Notes: a model not told the origin generated them from the sequence alone. A DNA stretch of 64,000 bases from Proteles cristata cristata (GCA_017311185.1 JAESUZ010004140.1:62001-126000); one strand, 5' to 3'; shown: positions 50,045-60,960, counted from the first letter of the stretch. Made by a program: numbers and translations.

Positions 50045-50153
50045 CTTTGTAATGGCAGAAGAAATGAGGGTCCAGGAGGAACAAGGGAAGGGGTTCCAGA
50101 ATTTATCAGCCTCACTGTCACAGGTGAAATTCTATCCCCATGGCTCTCTTCTT

Positions 50154-50390
50154 CTTCTTCTTCTTTTTTTTTTTTTTAATGTTTTTTATTTATTTCTAGG
50201 AGAGAGAGAGAGAGAGACAGCGTGAGCAGGGAAGGGTCAGAGAGAGAGGGAGTCACAGACTGAAATAGGCTCCAGGCTCTGAGCTGGCAGTCAGCACAGA
50301 GCCCAACGCGGGGCCTGAACCCACAAACCGCGAGATCATGACCTAAGCGAAAGTCGGACACTTAACCAACTAAGCCACCCAGGCGCCCCC
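50154..50390 (-). repeat. Felid tRNA-Lys SINE (young subfamily)
   Basis: TTTCTAGGAGAGAG tail junction; ends GCCACCCAGGCGCCCC. CCATGGCTCTCTTCTT flanks it at 50138-50153 and 50391-50406. It sits about 110 bp upstream of candidate exon 1. Confidence 0.96.
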
Positions 50391-50414
50391 CCATGGCTCT
50401 CTTCTTTGGTACTT

Positions 50415-50632
50415 AAAAAAAAAAGTTTGTTTGTTTGTTTGTTTACTTCTTTCTTTATTTACTTAGAGAGAACATACCAGAGCAGGGGAGGGGCAGAGAG
50501 AGAGGGAGATAGGGAATCACAAGCAGGCACTGCGCTGATAGCGCAAAGCCCTACCATTGGCTCAAGCCCATGAACTGTTAGATCATGATCTGAGCCAAAA
50601 TCAAGAGTCAGATGCTCTGAACCATCCAGAGA
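50415..50632 (-). repeat. Older felid tRNA-Lys SINE
   Basis: (GTTT)n tail, GAGCAGGGGAGGGGCAGAG and TCAAGCCCATGAACTG. Diverged. With the next element it lies between two copies of CTTCTTTGGTACTT. Confidence 0.85.
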
Positions 50633-50639
50633 TCCTTCT

Positions 50640-50846
50640 TTCTTTAATTAAAAAAAATTTTTTTTTAATTTTAAAGAGAGAGAGAGTGCAAGAAGGGGAG
50701 GAGACAGAGGGCAAGAGAGAATCTTAAGCTTACATTCAGCATGAAGACCCACGTTGGGCTCAATCCCAGGATGCTTTGATCACGACCTGACCTGAGCCAA
50801 AATCAAGAGTCAGATGCTCAACTGATTGAGGCCCACCCAGGTTCTC
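50640..50846 (-). repeat. Older felid tRNA-Lys SINE
   Basis: GAGAGAGAGAGTGCAAGAAGGGG to TTGAGGCCCACCCAGG. Third reverse SINE in a row. Confidence 0.85.
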
Positions 50847-50994
50847 CTTCTTTGGTACTTTTCACAGAGGCTATCAATTGCCTATTCCAATATCCATACT
50901 TCTTATCTTCCTTAGTAACAGAATTCTAATTTTATTGGGGTGTCCATGTGCTCATCTAAAAGACTATGAAATGAACAAAGAGAAAAAAAGAGAC

Positions 50995-51380
50995 AAACCA
51001 AAAAAATAGACTTTTAACTATACAGAACAAACAGATGGTTACGAGTAGGAAGATGGGTGGGAAGATGGGTGAAATAGATAGAGACTAAGAGTGCATTTAT
51101 CTTGAAGCACCTGGGTGGCTCAGTTGGTCGAGTGTCCAACTTTGGCCCAGGTCATGATCTCGCTGTACATGGGTTCAAGCCCCACATTGGGCTTGCTGCC
51201 TGTCGGCTCAGAGCCCGCTTTGGGTCCTCTATCCTCCCCCGTGCCCCCACCTTGCCCCTTCCGTCTGTACTCTCTCTCTCAAAAAATGGGATTGTTGAAT
51301 CACTATATTGTACATCTGAAACTAATATAACACTGTATGTTAACAACATTGGAATTAACATAATATAAAAATAAATAAAA
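50995..51380 (+). repeat. L1 3' UTR, split by a SINE
   Basis: GACTTTTAACTATACAGAACAAAC and GAGTGCATTTATCTTG on the left; TTGTTGAATCACTATATTGTAC and AACACTGTATGTTAACAACATTGG on the right. Confidence 0.82.
51104..51288 (+). repeat. Felid tRNA-Lys SINE nested in the L1 3' UTR
   Basis: AAGCACCTGGGTGGCTCAG, GTCATGATCTCGCTGTACATGG and a short CT-rich end. It splits the L1 between TTATCTTG and ATGGGATTG. Confidence 0.88.
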
Positions 51381-51481
51381 GATTACCTATCCCAACCTCT
51401 CTTGGAGCTAGGTTTGGCTGCAATGTCTAAGTTTTGGTTGATGAGATGTAAGGAACTGTGGGAACCTTCCAGAAACTCTTT

Positions 51482-51711
51482 TTTTTTTTTAAGTTTTAAT
51501 TTTATTACTTTATTATTTTATATTTTATTTTTGAGAGAGAGACAGAGAGCAGGGGAGGGGCAGAGAGAGGGACACACAGAGACTCTCAAGAAGGCTCTGC
51601 ATTGTCAGTGCAGAGCCTGATGTGGGGCTTGAACTCATGAACTGTGACAACATGACCTGAGCTGAAACCAATAGCCAGATATTTAACCGATTGAGCCACC
51701 CAGGAACTCTC
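51482..51711 (-). repeat. Felid tRNA-Lys SINE
   Basis: TTTTTTTAAGTTTTAATTTTATT tail, GAGCAGGGGAGGGGCAGAG, ends TTGAGCCACCCAGGAACT. CCAGAAACTCTT / TCAGAAACTCTT flank it. Confidence 0.9.
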
Positions 51712-52185
51712 AGAAACTCTTCTTAATTAGTAGTGGTGCCCAGCTCTTTGCACCCTCCTCCTTCCTGATTGCTTAGAATGCTGATTTAACCCAGCGGCCA
51801 TTTGGAACATGAGGAGATGCTCACAGAGACAGAACAGAAAGTGCCCCAAACCCTGAATGGTGTGAAACCACCATTCTAGGGCCTGGACAGAGAGAGCAAT
51901 ATTTTCTTAAGTTACTGTTACTTGGGACTTTCTTGTTTCATTCAGATGAATCTAATGCAAATAAATGGACAAAGTGTCCTTATTTATGTTCCTCTCAGAG
52001 ATACCTTCCTACAACTCACTCCCCATATTTTTTTAGCACCTCCACAAGCTGCTTCTACTATACATTTTGGAACACCTGTTTCATTATGGACCGACTCTTT
52101 TATCCATAGATGTTTCTTCCTTTCCTTGACAGTGGTTTTCTTGACTTGGCTTTCTCTTGATACATCAGCTCTTTGCTTTCATTCA
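51712..52185. other. 5' flank, unassigned
   Basis: No recognised element; no exon evidence. Confidence 0.3.
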
Positions 52186-52189
52186 TTCT

Positions 52190-52331
52190 TTATTTTTTTA
52201 AAGTTTCTTTATTTTTAGAGGCATCAGGGAGAGGAAGAGAGAGAGGGAGCCCAATGCAGGGGCTGTGAAATCATGACCTGAGATGAAACCAAGAGCTGGC
52301 CACTTAACTGACTGGGCCACCCAGGCACCTC
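52190..52331 (-). repeat. Truncated carnivore tRNA SINE
   Basis: AAGTTTCTTTATTTTTAGAGG joined to AATCATGACCTGAGATGAAACC and GGGCCACCCAGGCACC; the middle is missing. Confidence 0.8.
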
Positions 52332-52639
52332 TGCGTTCACTGTTTCTTTTCTTCTTCTTGATGTAGGGAGTAGGAGGATCCAGACTGGGGAAGAGAGTGA
52401 CATACCCTATCTTTCTTACACAAGTGATGTTCCCATGCCATTTAGTAAAATTTCCTCTTTTGAAGTACACACTCCTCTAATCTTGGTTGCCATTATGACT
52501 GACTGACACGGCAAAAACTCTCCCACCTGATTGCTCAGTATCTTTATTTATAAATAAGAAATCTTCTTTCTGCTTGTCCAAAAATCACCTTCAAGACCCA
52601 ACTCAAATGTCATTTCTGTCATCTTCCCTCCAGCCACAT

Positions 52640-52745
52640 GTAATATTAACATTTGATGCCAACTACTATATGTCACGTGTAGGTACAGTTATAAACATAA
52701 CAGCAGAGTTAATCCTACGGCAGCCTTGTCAGGTAGGTAACCTCT
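52640..52745 (+). repeat. MIR-like remnant
   Basis: ATATGTCACGTGTAGGTACAG, then AGAGTTAATCCTACGGCAGCCTTGTCAGGTAGGTAA. Confidence 0.45.
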
Positions 52746-52884
52746 CATACTCTTATAAAACTTTATCTATGCTTCTTTTAACACAACACAACCTGCCTTT
52801 ATTATGGTTATTTGTGATTTGCTTTGTCTCTCAATAAGGGTGGCTGCGGTCTACTCTGGTGAAGGGTCGGGAACATAAGACCTT

Positions 52885-53490
52885 TCTGAAAGAATTATAG
52901 ATTTCCAGAAAGTTGCAAAAATAGTCCTGACAGTTCCTATATATCCTTTCTCTGGCTTACCAATGTTAGTATCTTACAGAATGTCAATATGTCTTATTAC
53001 TGATGACGTCAACCTTGGTCCCATTTGGTTATGCTGGTGTCTACTGAGTTCATCCACTAGAGAGTTACACTATTTTCCCTATTATAATTAATAACTTCTT
53101 AAGATGGGGGAGATACTTTGAGAATATATAAATATCCTGGGTTTTTTCCCCTGAAACTCTAATCCACTATTTTTAAGGAAGGTGGATTTTGCTTGCAACA
53201 ATTATTGCTGTAGTGTTGTAACAGGGATTTTATATTTCCTTTATTCCTTCTATATTTATTCATTGGAATTCCCCTCTCCCTTATTTAATTATTTATTTAT
53301 TTACATCCATATGAACTCATGGCTGTATATTTTATTCCATGGGTTATGATCTAATATTATTATTAATTTTGTTACTCAAAGGGTCCAATTTTGGCCATTT
53401 CAGTTTGGCTCCCAGGTCTTTTCAACAAGCCCCCATCCTTTCTTGAGTACTTCCTTGCTTTTTGGCATCACACACCGCTGCAGGCTCATC
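52885..53490 (-). repeat. Old L1M fragment
   Basis: AGATTTCCAGAAAGTTGCAAAAATAG, AACCTTGGTCCCATTTGGTTATG, ATGAACTCATGGCTGTATATTTTATTCC and CCAATTTTGGCCATTTCAG. Same type as 35395-35960. Confidence 0.7.
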
Positions 53491-53549
53491 TTGTATTTTC
53501 CTTGTCCTAGCCACTTCTCTATGGAGTCAGGCTTCATATGTTGACTCAA

Positions 53550-53690
53550 GTTATAGGACCTTGGGGCAAATTAACTTCTCTGAATCTCAATTTTCTCACT
53601 TGAGAAAAACTGGAGTAGTAGTATCTACCTTACAGGGTTGTGATGGGGATTAAATCACATACATAAAACAGGGTAAGATTTAAAAAATTT
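53550..53690 (+). repeat. MIR SINE
   Basis: AAGTTATAGGACCTTGGGGCAAATTAAC, TGAATCTCAATTTTCTCACTTG and ACCTTACAGGGTTGTGATGGGGATTAAAT. Confidence 0.65.
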
Positions 53691-54600
53691 TAATGGCCTT
53701 TTTTCCCTTTACCCTAGCATAGAATCTGCTTTTTGAGTTGCTCAAGGCTGTCTTCTTCTTCATACTGTGCAATAAGATTCTTGCCTTGAGAAAGGATTTT
53801 CTCAATTCCTTTACCTACTCTCCCCATGTTACCCCCCTGCCTTCTCCCAGAATTTCAAAGCATTCAATGAAAAAGCCAAGGCCTTTTGGAGGTAATGTTT
53901 TCAACTGGCATTGCCTTCAGATGCCTGCTCTCCAGTAGGAGAGGGGTTAAATACTTTGGGATAACTTCCACACTGAACTGCCTAGTCTCTGAGGTTCAGC
54001 TCAGCAATCAAACTGCATAACCTAATAGAGCCCCTGGTGCTATGGGAAACACAAGACACTGATTTATATTTTAATATCAGTAATTTCCACGAGAGCAACA
54101 TTTCTGAGTGTCATTTTACAATTTCTGTCAAATGCCAGCTCAGTTTTTCTTAATTCTGTTTATTGTGTCTGAATTTGCAACCTCATCCACAATGCAGATT
54201 CTTGGCTCCCAGGAGAGAACATTTCCATCTTTCTCTGGAATAAGAGGGATGGGGATAGCAGAAGAAACGGGCCTATAAAATAATTGGAAATATAAACGAA
54301 GTACTGTTTATTAAGAATGGTTATAAAGTACTTTTAGTTAAAAATAAACGAGGTTGGGGGTGGGGAACAGTATCGAACAAACTGTAAACATGACAAACAA
54401 AAGGGGTGCTTGAGATCCAAACTGGAATTTTCCCTCTTCCAGAATGGAGAACTGTTCTGTACACCGCAAAACTGAGAAGAGGGAACCAACATGGGCAACA
54501 CTTGGGCACATTTACTGTAAGATGGTTGCTGTGGCCATTAGCACTGCAGCAGGTTGTAAAGTGCTTTGGGATCCTGAAGGATCAAAGGTGCATGGCTACA
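53691..54600. other. 5' flank, mostly unassigned
   Basis: At 54530-54590 the minus strand reads ATCCCAAAGCACTTTACA, a motif seen in CR1/L3 3' ends. The rest is unique-looking. Confidence 0.3.
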
Positions 54601-55690
54601 TAAATGCCAGATGTTGCCATTAGGAAGAAGGAGCCTGGTTCTCTCCTGTGTTCTTTGAACATCTCATAAAACTAAGAACAAAGCTGTTGGCACCAAACCA
54701 CATCGACTCAGTGTGCTGACGGGGTGGGAGTGCTTCCTGAGGCCCCTGGCCGCAGATGTGTGCCCTTGAACGCCCGGTGTCATCCACTCGTTCCCTGTGG
54801 GCCTGCGGCTCCAGTTTCTGCATCAGTGCTTTTCTAGACGGTAATGAGCCACCTCCTGTAAGAGCTCAACATAATGCTCCTCTTTGAGGCCTGAAATTTA
54901 GCGTTGGCTCCAGAGGATCTCTCTTTTGCTTGTTACAGAAAGCCCGCCAAGAGTCTGAAGCAGGGCACCAGTAACCGCGAAGCTTCTTTTGAGACCTATT
55001 GGGGTGTTTTTCCAAACAGGAATGTTGTTGCCTCTGTAATCCTTTTCTCCAAAGCCACAGCTCCCAGTAGGTCAGAGTGAGCCCCAAACCGTTTGCTAAG
55101 ACCTCGTGCTTTTCACTAGCATCCTTCTGTTTCCGCACACTCCAGATCCAACATCATGTCTCATTGCCAAACCTCTGGCAGAAGCCGTGTTGAGTTTCTC
55201 AGTGGAGCTATCGACCACATTGACTGAAGCCGCAGCAACGTGTTTCTCCCCGTCCAAAAGGGTAAAAATAACAGGAACAAGTTGTCGGAAATGAAATTTC
55301 AATTCATCCACGCCCTTTCTACACTTCTGCTGCGACTCCCAAGCAGGGATCAATAGTGTTTAGACAGCCAAGGAGATTTTTTCCCCTCTTAAAGCACCAG
55401 ATCAATAGTTAAAAAAAAAAAAAAAAATCCTCCAGCCCTCTGTATGTGTTGTAGTAAATGTGAACAAATCAGAGGCCTTCGGCTAAACGGATTGACTGAA
55501 GGCAGCAGCAGTCCGGCACTTTGTAACTGAGAGCACGTCAGCCGCCCAAGTGGCAATGAGGGAGGAAAGCTGCCAGGCTCCCGCAAACCTCAGTGCTCCC
55601 ATGGTTCCGGTAACAAGGAGGTTTTAAAGGGAATTTCTGTCTCCAGAACGAAGGAAAGGAATGAAAACTTTTGTAGGCATCGCAGCATGT
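54600..55690. promoter_or_regulatory. CpG-richer block, candidate promoter, conserved element or decayed exon
   Basis: Over this kilobase CpG is several-fold more frequent than in the AT-rich sequence around it, and no repeat interrupts it apart from an A run at 55411-55427. The minus strand has two adjoining open frames (55353-55096 and 55138-54866). One includes FHFRQLVPVIFTLLDG; a third frame reads RFGAHSDLLGAVALEKR. Stops switch between frames, so if it was coding it is now decayed. It lies about 5 kb upstream of candidate exon 1. Confidence 0.35.
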
Positions 55691-55859
55691 GAGTGTGACT
55701 TAAAAAAAAAATTTTAGAAGTACTCAGTTGGGACCATTCATGGAAATGCATTCTGTAGGAAGACAGCTTGGGCTGTGGGGTTCTCCCCACTTCCTCTCCA
55801 CCTTGTCTTTCGTTTTTTAAATTTTTCTTTTCTTCTTTTTAAAAAAAAATTTTTTATTG

Positions 55860-56487
55860 AAGTGCTCAGCTATGTATGGCTTATTGTCATTGCTTACTGA
55901 GGTTTCTTTCCATATGCTATCCAGCTCTCAGATATCCCCACCTGGAAAGATCCTGAAGGCTGAATTTCTGTCACAGGTCATTTCTCCCACTCATCTGGTT
56001 TCCTCCTTTGTCCTCACTGATCTCTGAGGCCTGTTTTAGCTCGTCCTTGTAATCCATGTGAGGGAGAAACTGGGTCAAAGCTCAATTCTGAATTTCCTCA
56101 AGTGATTTATTTACTCAAGAGCAACTTCTCCTTCCATTATGAAAATGTCTGTATTTTATTACATCCCTTTTTCCCTCATCAGAGACCAATAATACAGTGT
56201 GGAGATATTCACATGGAGAGTCGAGTCACTGGAGTGACTTCACGATTTGGTCCTTCTGCTTCAAGAAACAGGGGACCAGTGGATTGCAGCTCTAATTATG
56301 ATGTGAGAAGCCAAAGACTTCTGAAGTGGGTTGTCATAAAACAATTCCTTAATTTCATTTGGAAAAGCCAACCCACAGACTCAAAAGACTGACACATGGC
56401 TGTTGTTACTTTGTGCGATTAAAAATTATTTAGGTTGCAAAACCCAAAGGTGAACTGCTATGAACATGTATACATCAGCCTTTATTA
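55860..56487. other. 5' flank, unassigned
   Basis: 55800-55860 is T/A homopolymer-rich. The rest, including 56160-56400, is unique-looking with no exon evidence. Confidence 0.3.
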
Positions 56488-56504
56488 TAAAAAAGACTTG
56501 TCTT

Positions 56505-56817
56505 TCTCTCTTTTCCTTCCTTCCTTCGTTCCTTCCTTCCTTCCTTCTTTCCTTCGTTCCTTCCTTCCTTCCCTGCTTCCCTCCCTCCCTTCCTTCCTCC
56601 CTCCCTCCTTCCGTCCTTTCTTATGTTTTATGTATTTATTTATTTTGAGAGAGAGAGAGAGAGCGAGCGCAGAGGAGGGGCTGAGAGAGAATCCCAAGCA
56701 GGCTCTGCACTGTCATTGCAGAACCTGACTCAGGGTTTGATCCCAAGAACCACGAGATCATGACCTGAGCTGATATCAAGAGTTGGATGCTTAACCGACT
56801 GAGCCACCCACATGCCC
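56505..56817 (-). repeat. Felid tRNA-Lys SINE with (TTCC)n expansion in its tail
   Basis: About 110 bp of TTCC-type repeat (56506-56620) precedes TTTATTTATTTTGAGAGAG and the reverse SINE body ending CCACCCACATGCCCC. AAAAGACTTGTCTT before and AAAAGACTTATTCTT after are its target duplication. Confidence 0.88.
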
Positions 56818-56831
56818 CAAAAGACTTATTC

Positions 56832-57037
56832 TTTTTTTAAATGTTTATTTATTTTTGAGAGAGTGTGTGCACGTGCAGAGAGAGGGGCAGAGAGAGAGGA
56901 AGACACGGCATCAGAAGCAGGCTCTAGGCTCCAAGCTGTCAGCACAGAGACTGATGGGGGCTGTGAACTCACGAACTGTGAGACCATGACCTGAGCTGAA
57001 GTTGGATGCTTAACCGACTGAGCCATCCAGGTGTCCC
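56832..57037 (-). repeat. Felid tRNA-Lys SINE inserted at the same target site
   Basis: Full reverse SINE with GAGTGTGTGCACGTGCAGAG, ending GAGCCATCCAGGTGTCCC. AAAAGACTTATTCTT / AAAAGACTTATTATT flank it; the left copy is also the right duplication of the SINE before it. Confidence 0.93.
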
Positions 57038-57052
57038 AAAAGACTTATTATT

Positions 57053-58036
57053 CTCATGATTATTGTGTTAATTTCTACAGTGAATTAAGATTCCATTTGA
57101 AATGTAACATCGGTTAAAGCTAGTATAGAAGCATATAAAAGCGATAGAAAGCGTGTCAACGTGTACTAGTTTAGATAATACAAGTTTAGTTAAATGTCTA
57201 TAATCATAGATAAAAGAAATGATTCTTACCAATTATGTCATAAACAGAAACTTCTCTGGTAGTCACTTTCTGTCTCTTATGAGCCCATGTTTCAAACCGG
57301 ACCTGTTCTGGTTACAGTTACGGTCACTGACATATCTCGAAGGTATCCTAGGAGAGAGATACGCCTCAGTCACTTCAAATAGTCAAGAGGTCAGGTGGTA
57401 GTAGAAAAAGTCCCTCTCAGCGGATATTTCCAAGTGAAATAGAGACTATAAATATTAATTTATTCAGTAATTAAAAAGTGCAGAGAACCCAGTCTGCATC
57501 AGGTGAAGCAGAAATGAACAATGACAAATGTAACTACAAGAGTACTGGTGCCATAAAACAGCCCCCTTCCCTCCGCAGGGGCTTCACGCAGTGAGTGGCC
57601 TAGTGACTGCAGCCTCTCCCTTTCTAATGATTCTTCTTATTAGCATTTTAAAAGTTTAAGCATTTGAATATATAATGTAGTCAAGTGGTTCCAAAATGTG
57701 AAAAGGATGGGCTGGGTATCCATTTGCCGCTCACTTCTGGTCTCTAGCCTTCCTGCCTCCGGTCTGAGCCCCGTGAGGTGTGCCCACAGGCCAGTGTCAT
57801 GCAGGTCACATGCCCTCTGGCCTCTGGCCGGTGTGGCTGATGCAGGGCACCAGCAGGAGATCAGAGGGAGGGAAGGCTGTGCCATATTTGCACATTTGCC
57901 CTCAGATTTGGCCCTGGCAGTTACCCAGCAGTGACTGAGGCTGGTGTCACACTTCTGTTAAGGCCCCTTCTGCGTAGCTGCTTTTCTGCCCATTTCGGGT
58001 AAGTTTGCTCCAGCCCTGGCCCTTGAGGTCTGGGGA
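57053..58036. other. 5' flank, unassigned 1 kb
   Basis: 57700-58030 is GC-richer and unique-looking. No exon or repeat recognised. Confidence 0.3.
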
Positions 58037-58053
58037 TGGTCCAGGCCCACTCT

Positions 58054-58422
58054 TTTTTTTTTTTTTCTTTTTAAAATTTTTATTTTATTTTTTATTTATT
58101 TTTTATTTTTTTGACAAATAGTTTATTGTCAAATTAGTTTCCACATAACACCCAGTGCTCATCCCCACAAGTGTCCTCCTCCATGCCCATCCCTCCTCCC
58201 CCCCACATCCATCAGTCCTCAGTTTTCGTCAGCATTCAAGAGTCTCTCATGGTTTGCCTCTCTCCCTTTCCCCCACCATTTCCCCCATTCTTCTCCCCCT
58301 TGTTCCTCCGTTAAGTTCCTCCTAATCCTCCTATACGTACAAACATGATATTTGTCCTTCTCTGCCTGACTTATTTCGCTCAGCATAACACCCTCAAGGT
58401 CCATCCATGTTGCTACACATGG
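58054..58422 (-). repeat. Young felid L1 3' end, 5'-truncated
   Basis: AATAGTTTATTGTCAAATTAG, AGTTTTCGTCAGCATTCAAG and TTATTTCGCTCAGCATAACACC. Perfect 17-bp duplication GGTCCAGGCCCACTCTT (58037-58053 and 58423-58439). Confidence 0.95.
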
Positions 58423-58612
58423 GGTCCAGGCCCACTCTTAATGCTACCTAGGCATTGCAGGATGACTTGTAGCTTTCTCACACCCTGCCCACATCTTTTT
58501 ACCTGGTCCCTTTATAAAACATCCCATGAATTACTCAGCTTGAGCATGCCATCTACTCCCTGTGGGGACCCTGATTAATATGGTAAGTGATGGAAAGTCC
58601 CATTAGCCATCT

Positions 58613-59049
58613 TGTTAGTGTCCTAGGGCTGGTGTAACAGAGCATTACAAACTGGGTGGTTAAACAGTAAAAATTTGTTGTCTCATAGTTGTGGAGGCTA
58701 GGAGTCCAAGATCAAGGTGTGGGCACAGTTAGTGCCTTCTGAGAGGGGCTGGGAGGGAGGGAGAATCTGTTCTGTGCCTCTCACCTAGCTTCTGGTGGTT
58801 TGTCCCCTCCCCTCCCGTCTCAGCATTTATGTTCACATGCTGGTCTCTCTCTGTGTAAGTCTGTCTCCAAATTCCCTTTTATAAGGACACCAGTCTTATT
58901 GGATTAGGAACCCAACCTACTCCAGTATGACCTCATCCTAACTAATTACATCTGCAACGACCCTATTTCCAAATAAGGTCACATTGTCAGGTACTGGGGG
59001 TTAGGACTTCAACATATGAATTTTGGGGGACACAATTCAATCCATAACA
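58613..59049 (+). repeat. MaLR-type LTR, near complete
   Basis: Starts TGTTAGTGTCCTAGGGCTGG and ends AATCCATAACA, TG to CA. Contains AAGGACACCAGTCTTATTGG and GGACTTCAACATATGAATTTT. No internal viral genes; a solo LTR. Confidence 0.75.
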
Positions 59050-59514
59050 GCATTTAAATATGCTCAAGTATCTTCTATTATACCAAAAAAAAAAATGTCT
59101 CTCCTGACCTCTGTCTGTTGATTGCTCTCTCCTCCCCACACCTCCCCACTCATCATCATGAATAAATTGTTTGCATTTGCTGTCTTTATTTTTCCTCCAC
59201 CCCCCCTCCCTCCTCCTGCCTCCTCCCACCTACCCACCCGTCTGGTGGGAGCAATTCTGATTGGCCAAGGTCAAACTTTCGTTGTCATGTCCAATGGGCT
59301 TTTTTTGGACTTTATTGTATTTGACAAACTTGACACCAGTGGCCACCTCACCATCTAAAAATACTCTCTGTCCTTGCTTTCTGAGAAAAGCTCAGTCTTC
59401 CACTTGCTTTTCTGACTGCTCCTCAATGTCTTTGGCAAGTAAAGTGCCTCTTCTATCCATTCCTGAAATGGTCTCCAAAGCTCTCCCTTGTCTTGTCCTC
59501 TTTTTCATTCTACA
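59050..59514. other. 5' flank, unassigned
   Basis: Pyrimidine-rich part (59180-59230) and an A run at 59085. No exon evidence. Confidence 0.3.
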
Positions 59515-59530
59515 CCCTCTCTGATCTGTT

Positions 59531-59657
59531 TTTTTTTTTATGTTTAAAATTTTTAAATATTTATCTATTTTTTTTTTTAATAGTTTATTGTCAAGTTGGT
59601 TTCCATATGACATCCAGTGCTCATCCCCACGAGTACCCTCCTACGTGCCCATCACCC
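59531..59657 (-). repeat. Short felid L1 3' end
   Basis: TTTTTAATAGTTTATTGTCAAG and CCAGTGCTCATCCCCACGAG; only about 130 bp long. CCCTCTCTGATCTGTT flanks it exactly (59515-59530 and 59658-59673). Confidence 0.95.
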
Positions 59658-59899
59658 CCCTCTCTGATCTGTTCTATCCATTGTCCTGATGTCCTGATTT
59701 CAGTTACTGTCCACATGAGGTTGCCCCCAGAACAAAATCTCTAGCACAGATCTCCATTTGGAGCTCCAGATCTATTTACGCAACTACCACCTAGACAGCT
59801 CTTCTTGATTTTTCCACAGATTGTTCCACAGAGTTCCAAAAGGAAACTCAGTCCTCTATTCCAAACCTGTTACTCCTGCTGTGTCACCTATTTTACTTA

Positions 59900-60120
59900 C
59901 TTAACAAACACACAAGGCATTTATTATGTACCAGGCACTATTCTGAGCGCATCACTGTTAGCTCATGTAATTTGCATAACAACTCTGTGGATAAATACTC
60001 CAGTTATCTTCATTATAGATGAGAAAATGAGGCACAGAGAGATTAAGTAACTTACTCAGGACTCCACAGCAGTAAGTGGTAAAGCAGGGATTCAAACCCA
60101 GGTAGCCTAAATCAAGACTA
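59900..60120 (+). repeat. MIR/L2-type remnant
   Basis: TTTATTATGTACCAGGCACTATTCTGAGC, ATAGATGAGAAAATGAGGCACAGAGAG and GTAAAGCAGGGATTCAAACCCAGG. Confidence 0.7.
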
Positions 60121-60339
60121 CCTGGACTTTGTGCTCGGAACCACTACTACACATTGCTTCAGTGAAAGGCACCACAACTTATTCCATCTATTCAAGCCCA
60201 GAAATGTAAGCACCATCTTGAATCTCCTCTCCTTCCTTCCCTCCCTCTCCCCCCCACTCTCTCTTATCAACTCCTAGTCCTCTCATAGCACCATTCACCA
60301 AGTCCTGCCATTTGTATCTTCTAAGTAAATCTTTTAATT

Positions 60340-60960
60340 GGCTCCCTTCTCCTCATCCCCCATGACCCGGCCTATTCCTTCAGCAATTAGAGATGTGATC
60401 ATGTCATTTACTTGCTTAAAACCTCTCGATAATTCTCCACTGTTCTCATGATAGAAAACAGATTCTTAAAATGGTTTATGAGGCCCTCCTTGATCTGCGC
60501 CCTGGTTTCCTGACCCTTGCTGCCCTTCTTCGTATTCCCCACTGTAACTGTATTGAACTGTGTTCAGCTTCTCAGACATATTCTGAATCTTATGCCCATG
60601 CTGCTTCTGCTATATGCTATCATTTCATTTCCCTCTTCCCATCAGTTTTGGGCTCATTCCAGCTACTGCCTCTGGACTCAGAGTAAATATAATTTTCTCT
60701 ACAAAGCCTCCTCTGGTTCCCAAAGCCTGGGTGCTTCCTCCAAGCATGTGGCCCCACCCTTATCTCCTGATCATTCCCAACAAGGAAATCACCACACTAT
60801 ATTAGAGTTGTAAGTGTACTTGTCTGTATTTCTCTCTACACTGTGAACGCCATAGGTCAAGGGACTATATTTTTCTTGTTCACAAGCTTATCTCAAGTGA
60901 GTAGACAAGTACCTGGCACATAGCAGGTGCTCAGTAATAGTTACTGAGAGAATAAAGAGC
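60340..60960 (+). repeat. L2, long copy
   Basis: TTTACTTGCTTAAAACCTCTCG, TGAGGCCCTCCTTGATCTGCGCCC, CCTCCTCTGGTTCCC and TAGCAGGTGCTCAGTAATAG, the ordered L2 3' kilobase. Confidence 0.8.

Noticed and set aside
8420..57037. tRNA-like A and B boxes at many places
   Set aside because: All lie inside carnivore tRNA-Lys-derived SINEs. None folds into a separate intact tRNA gene in the sequence I can read.
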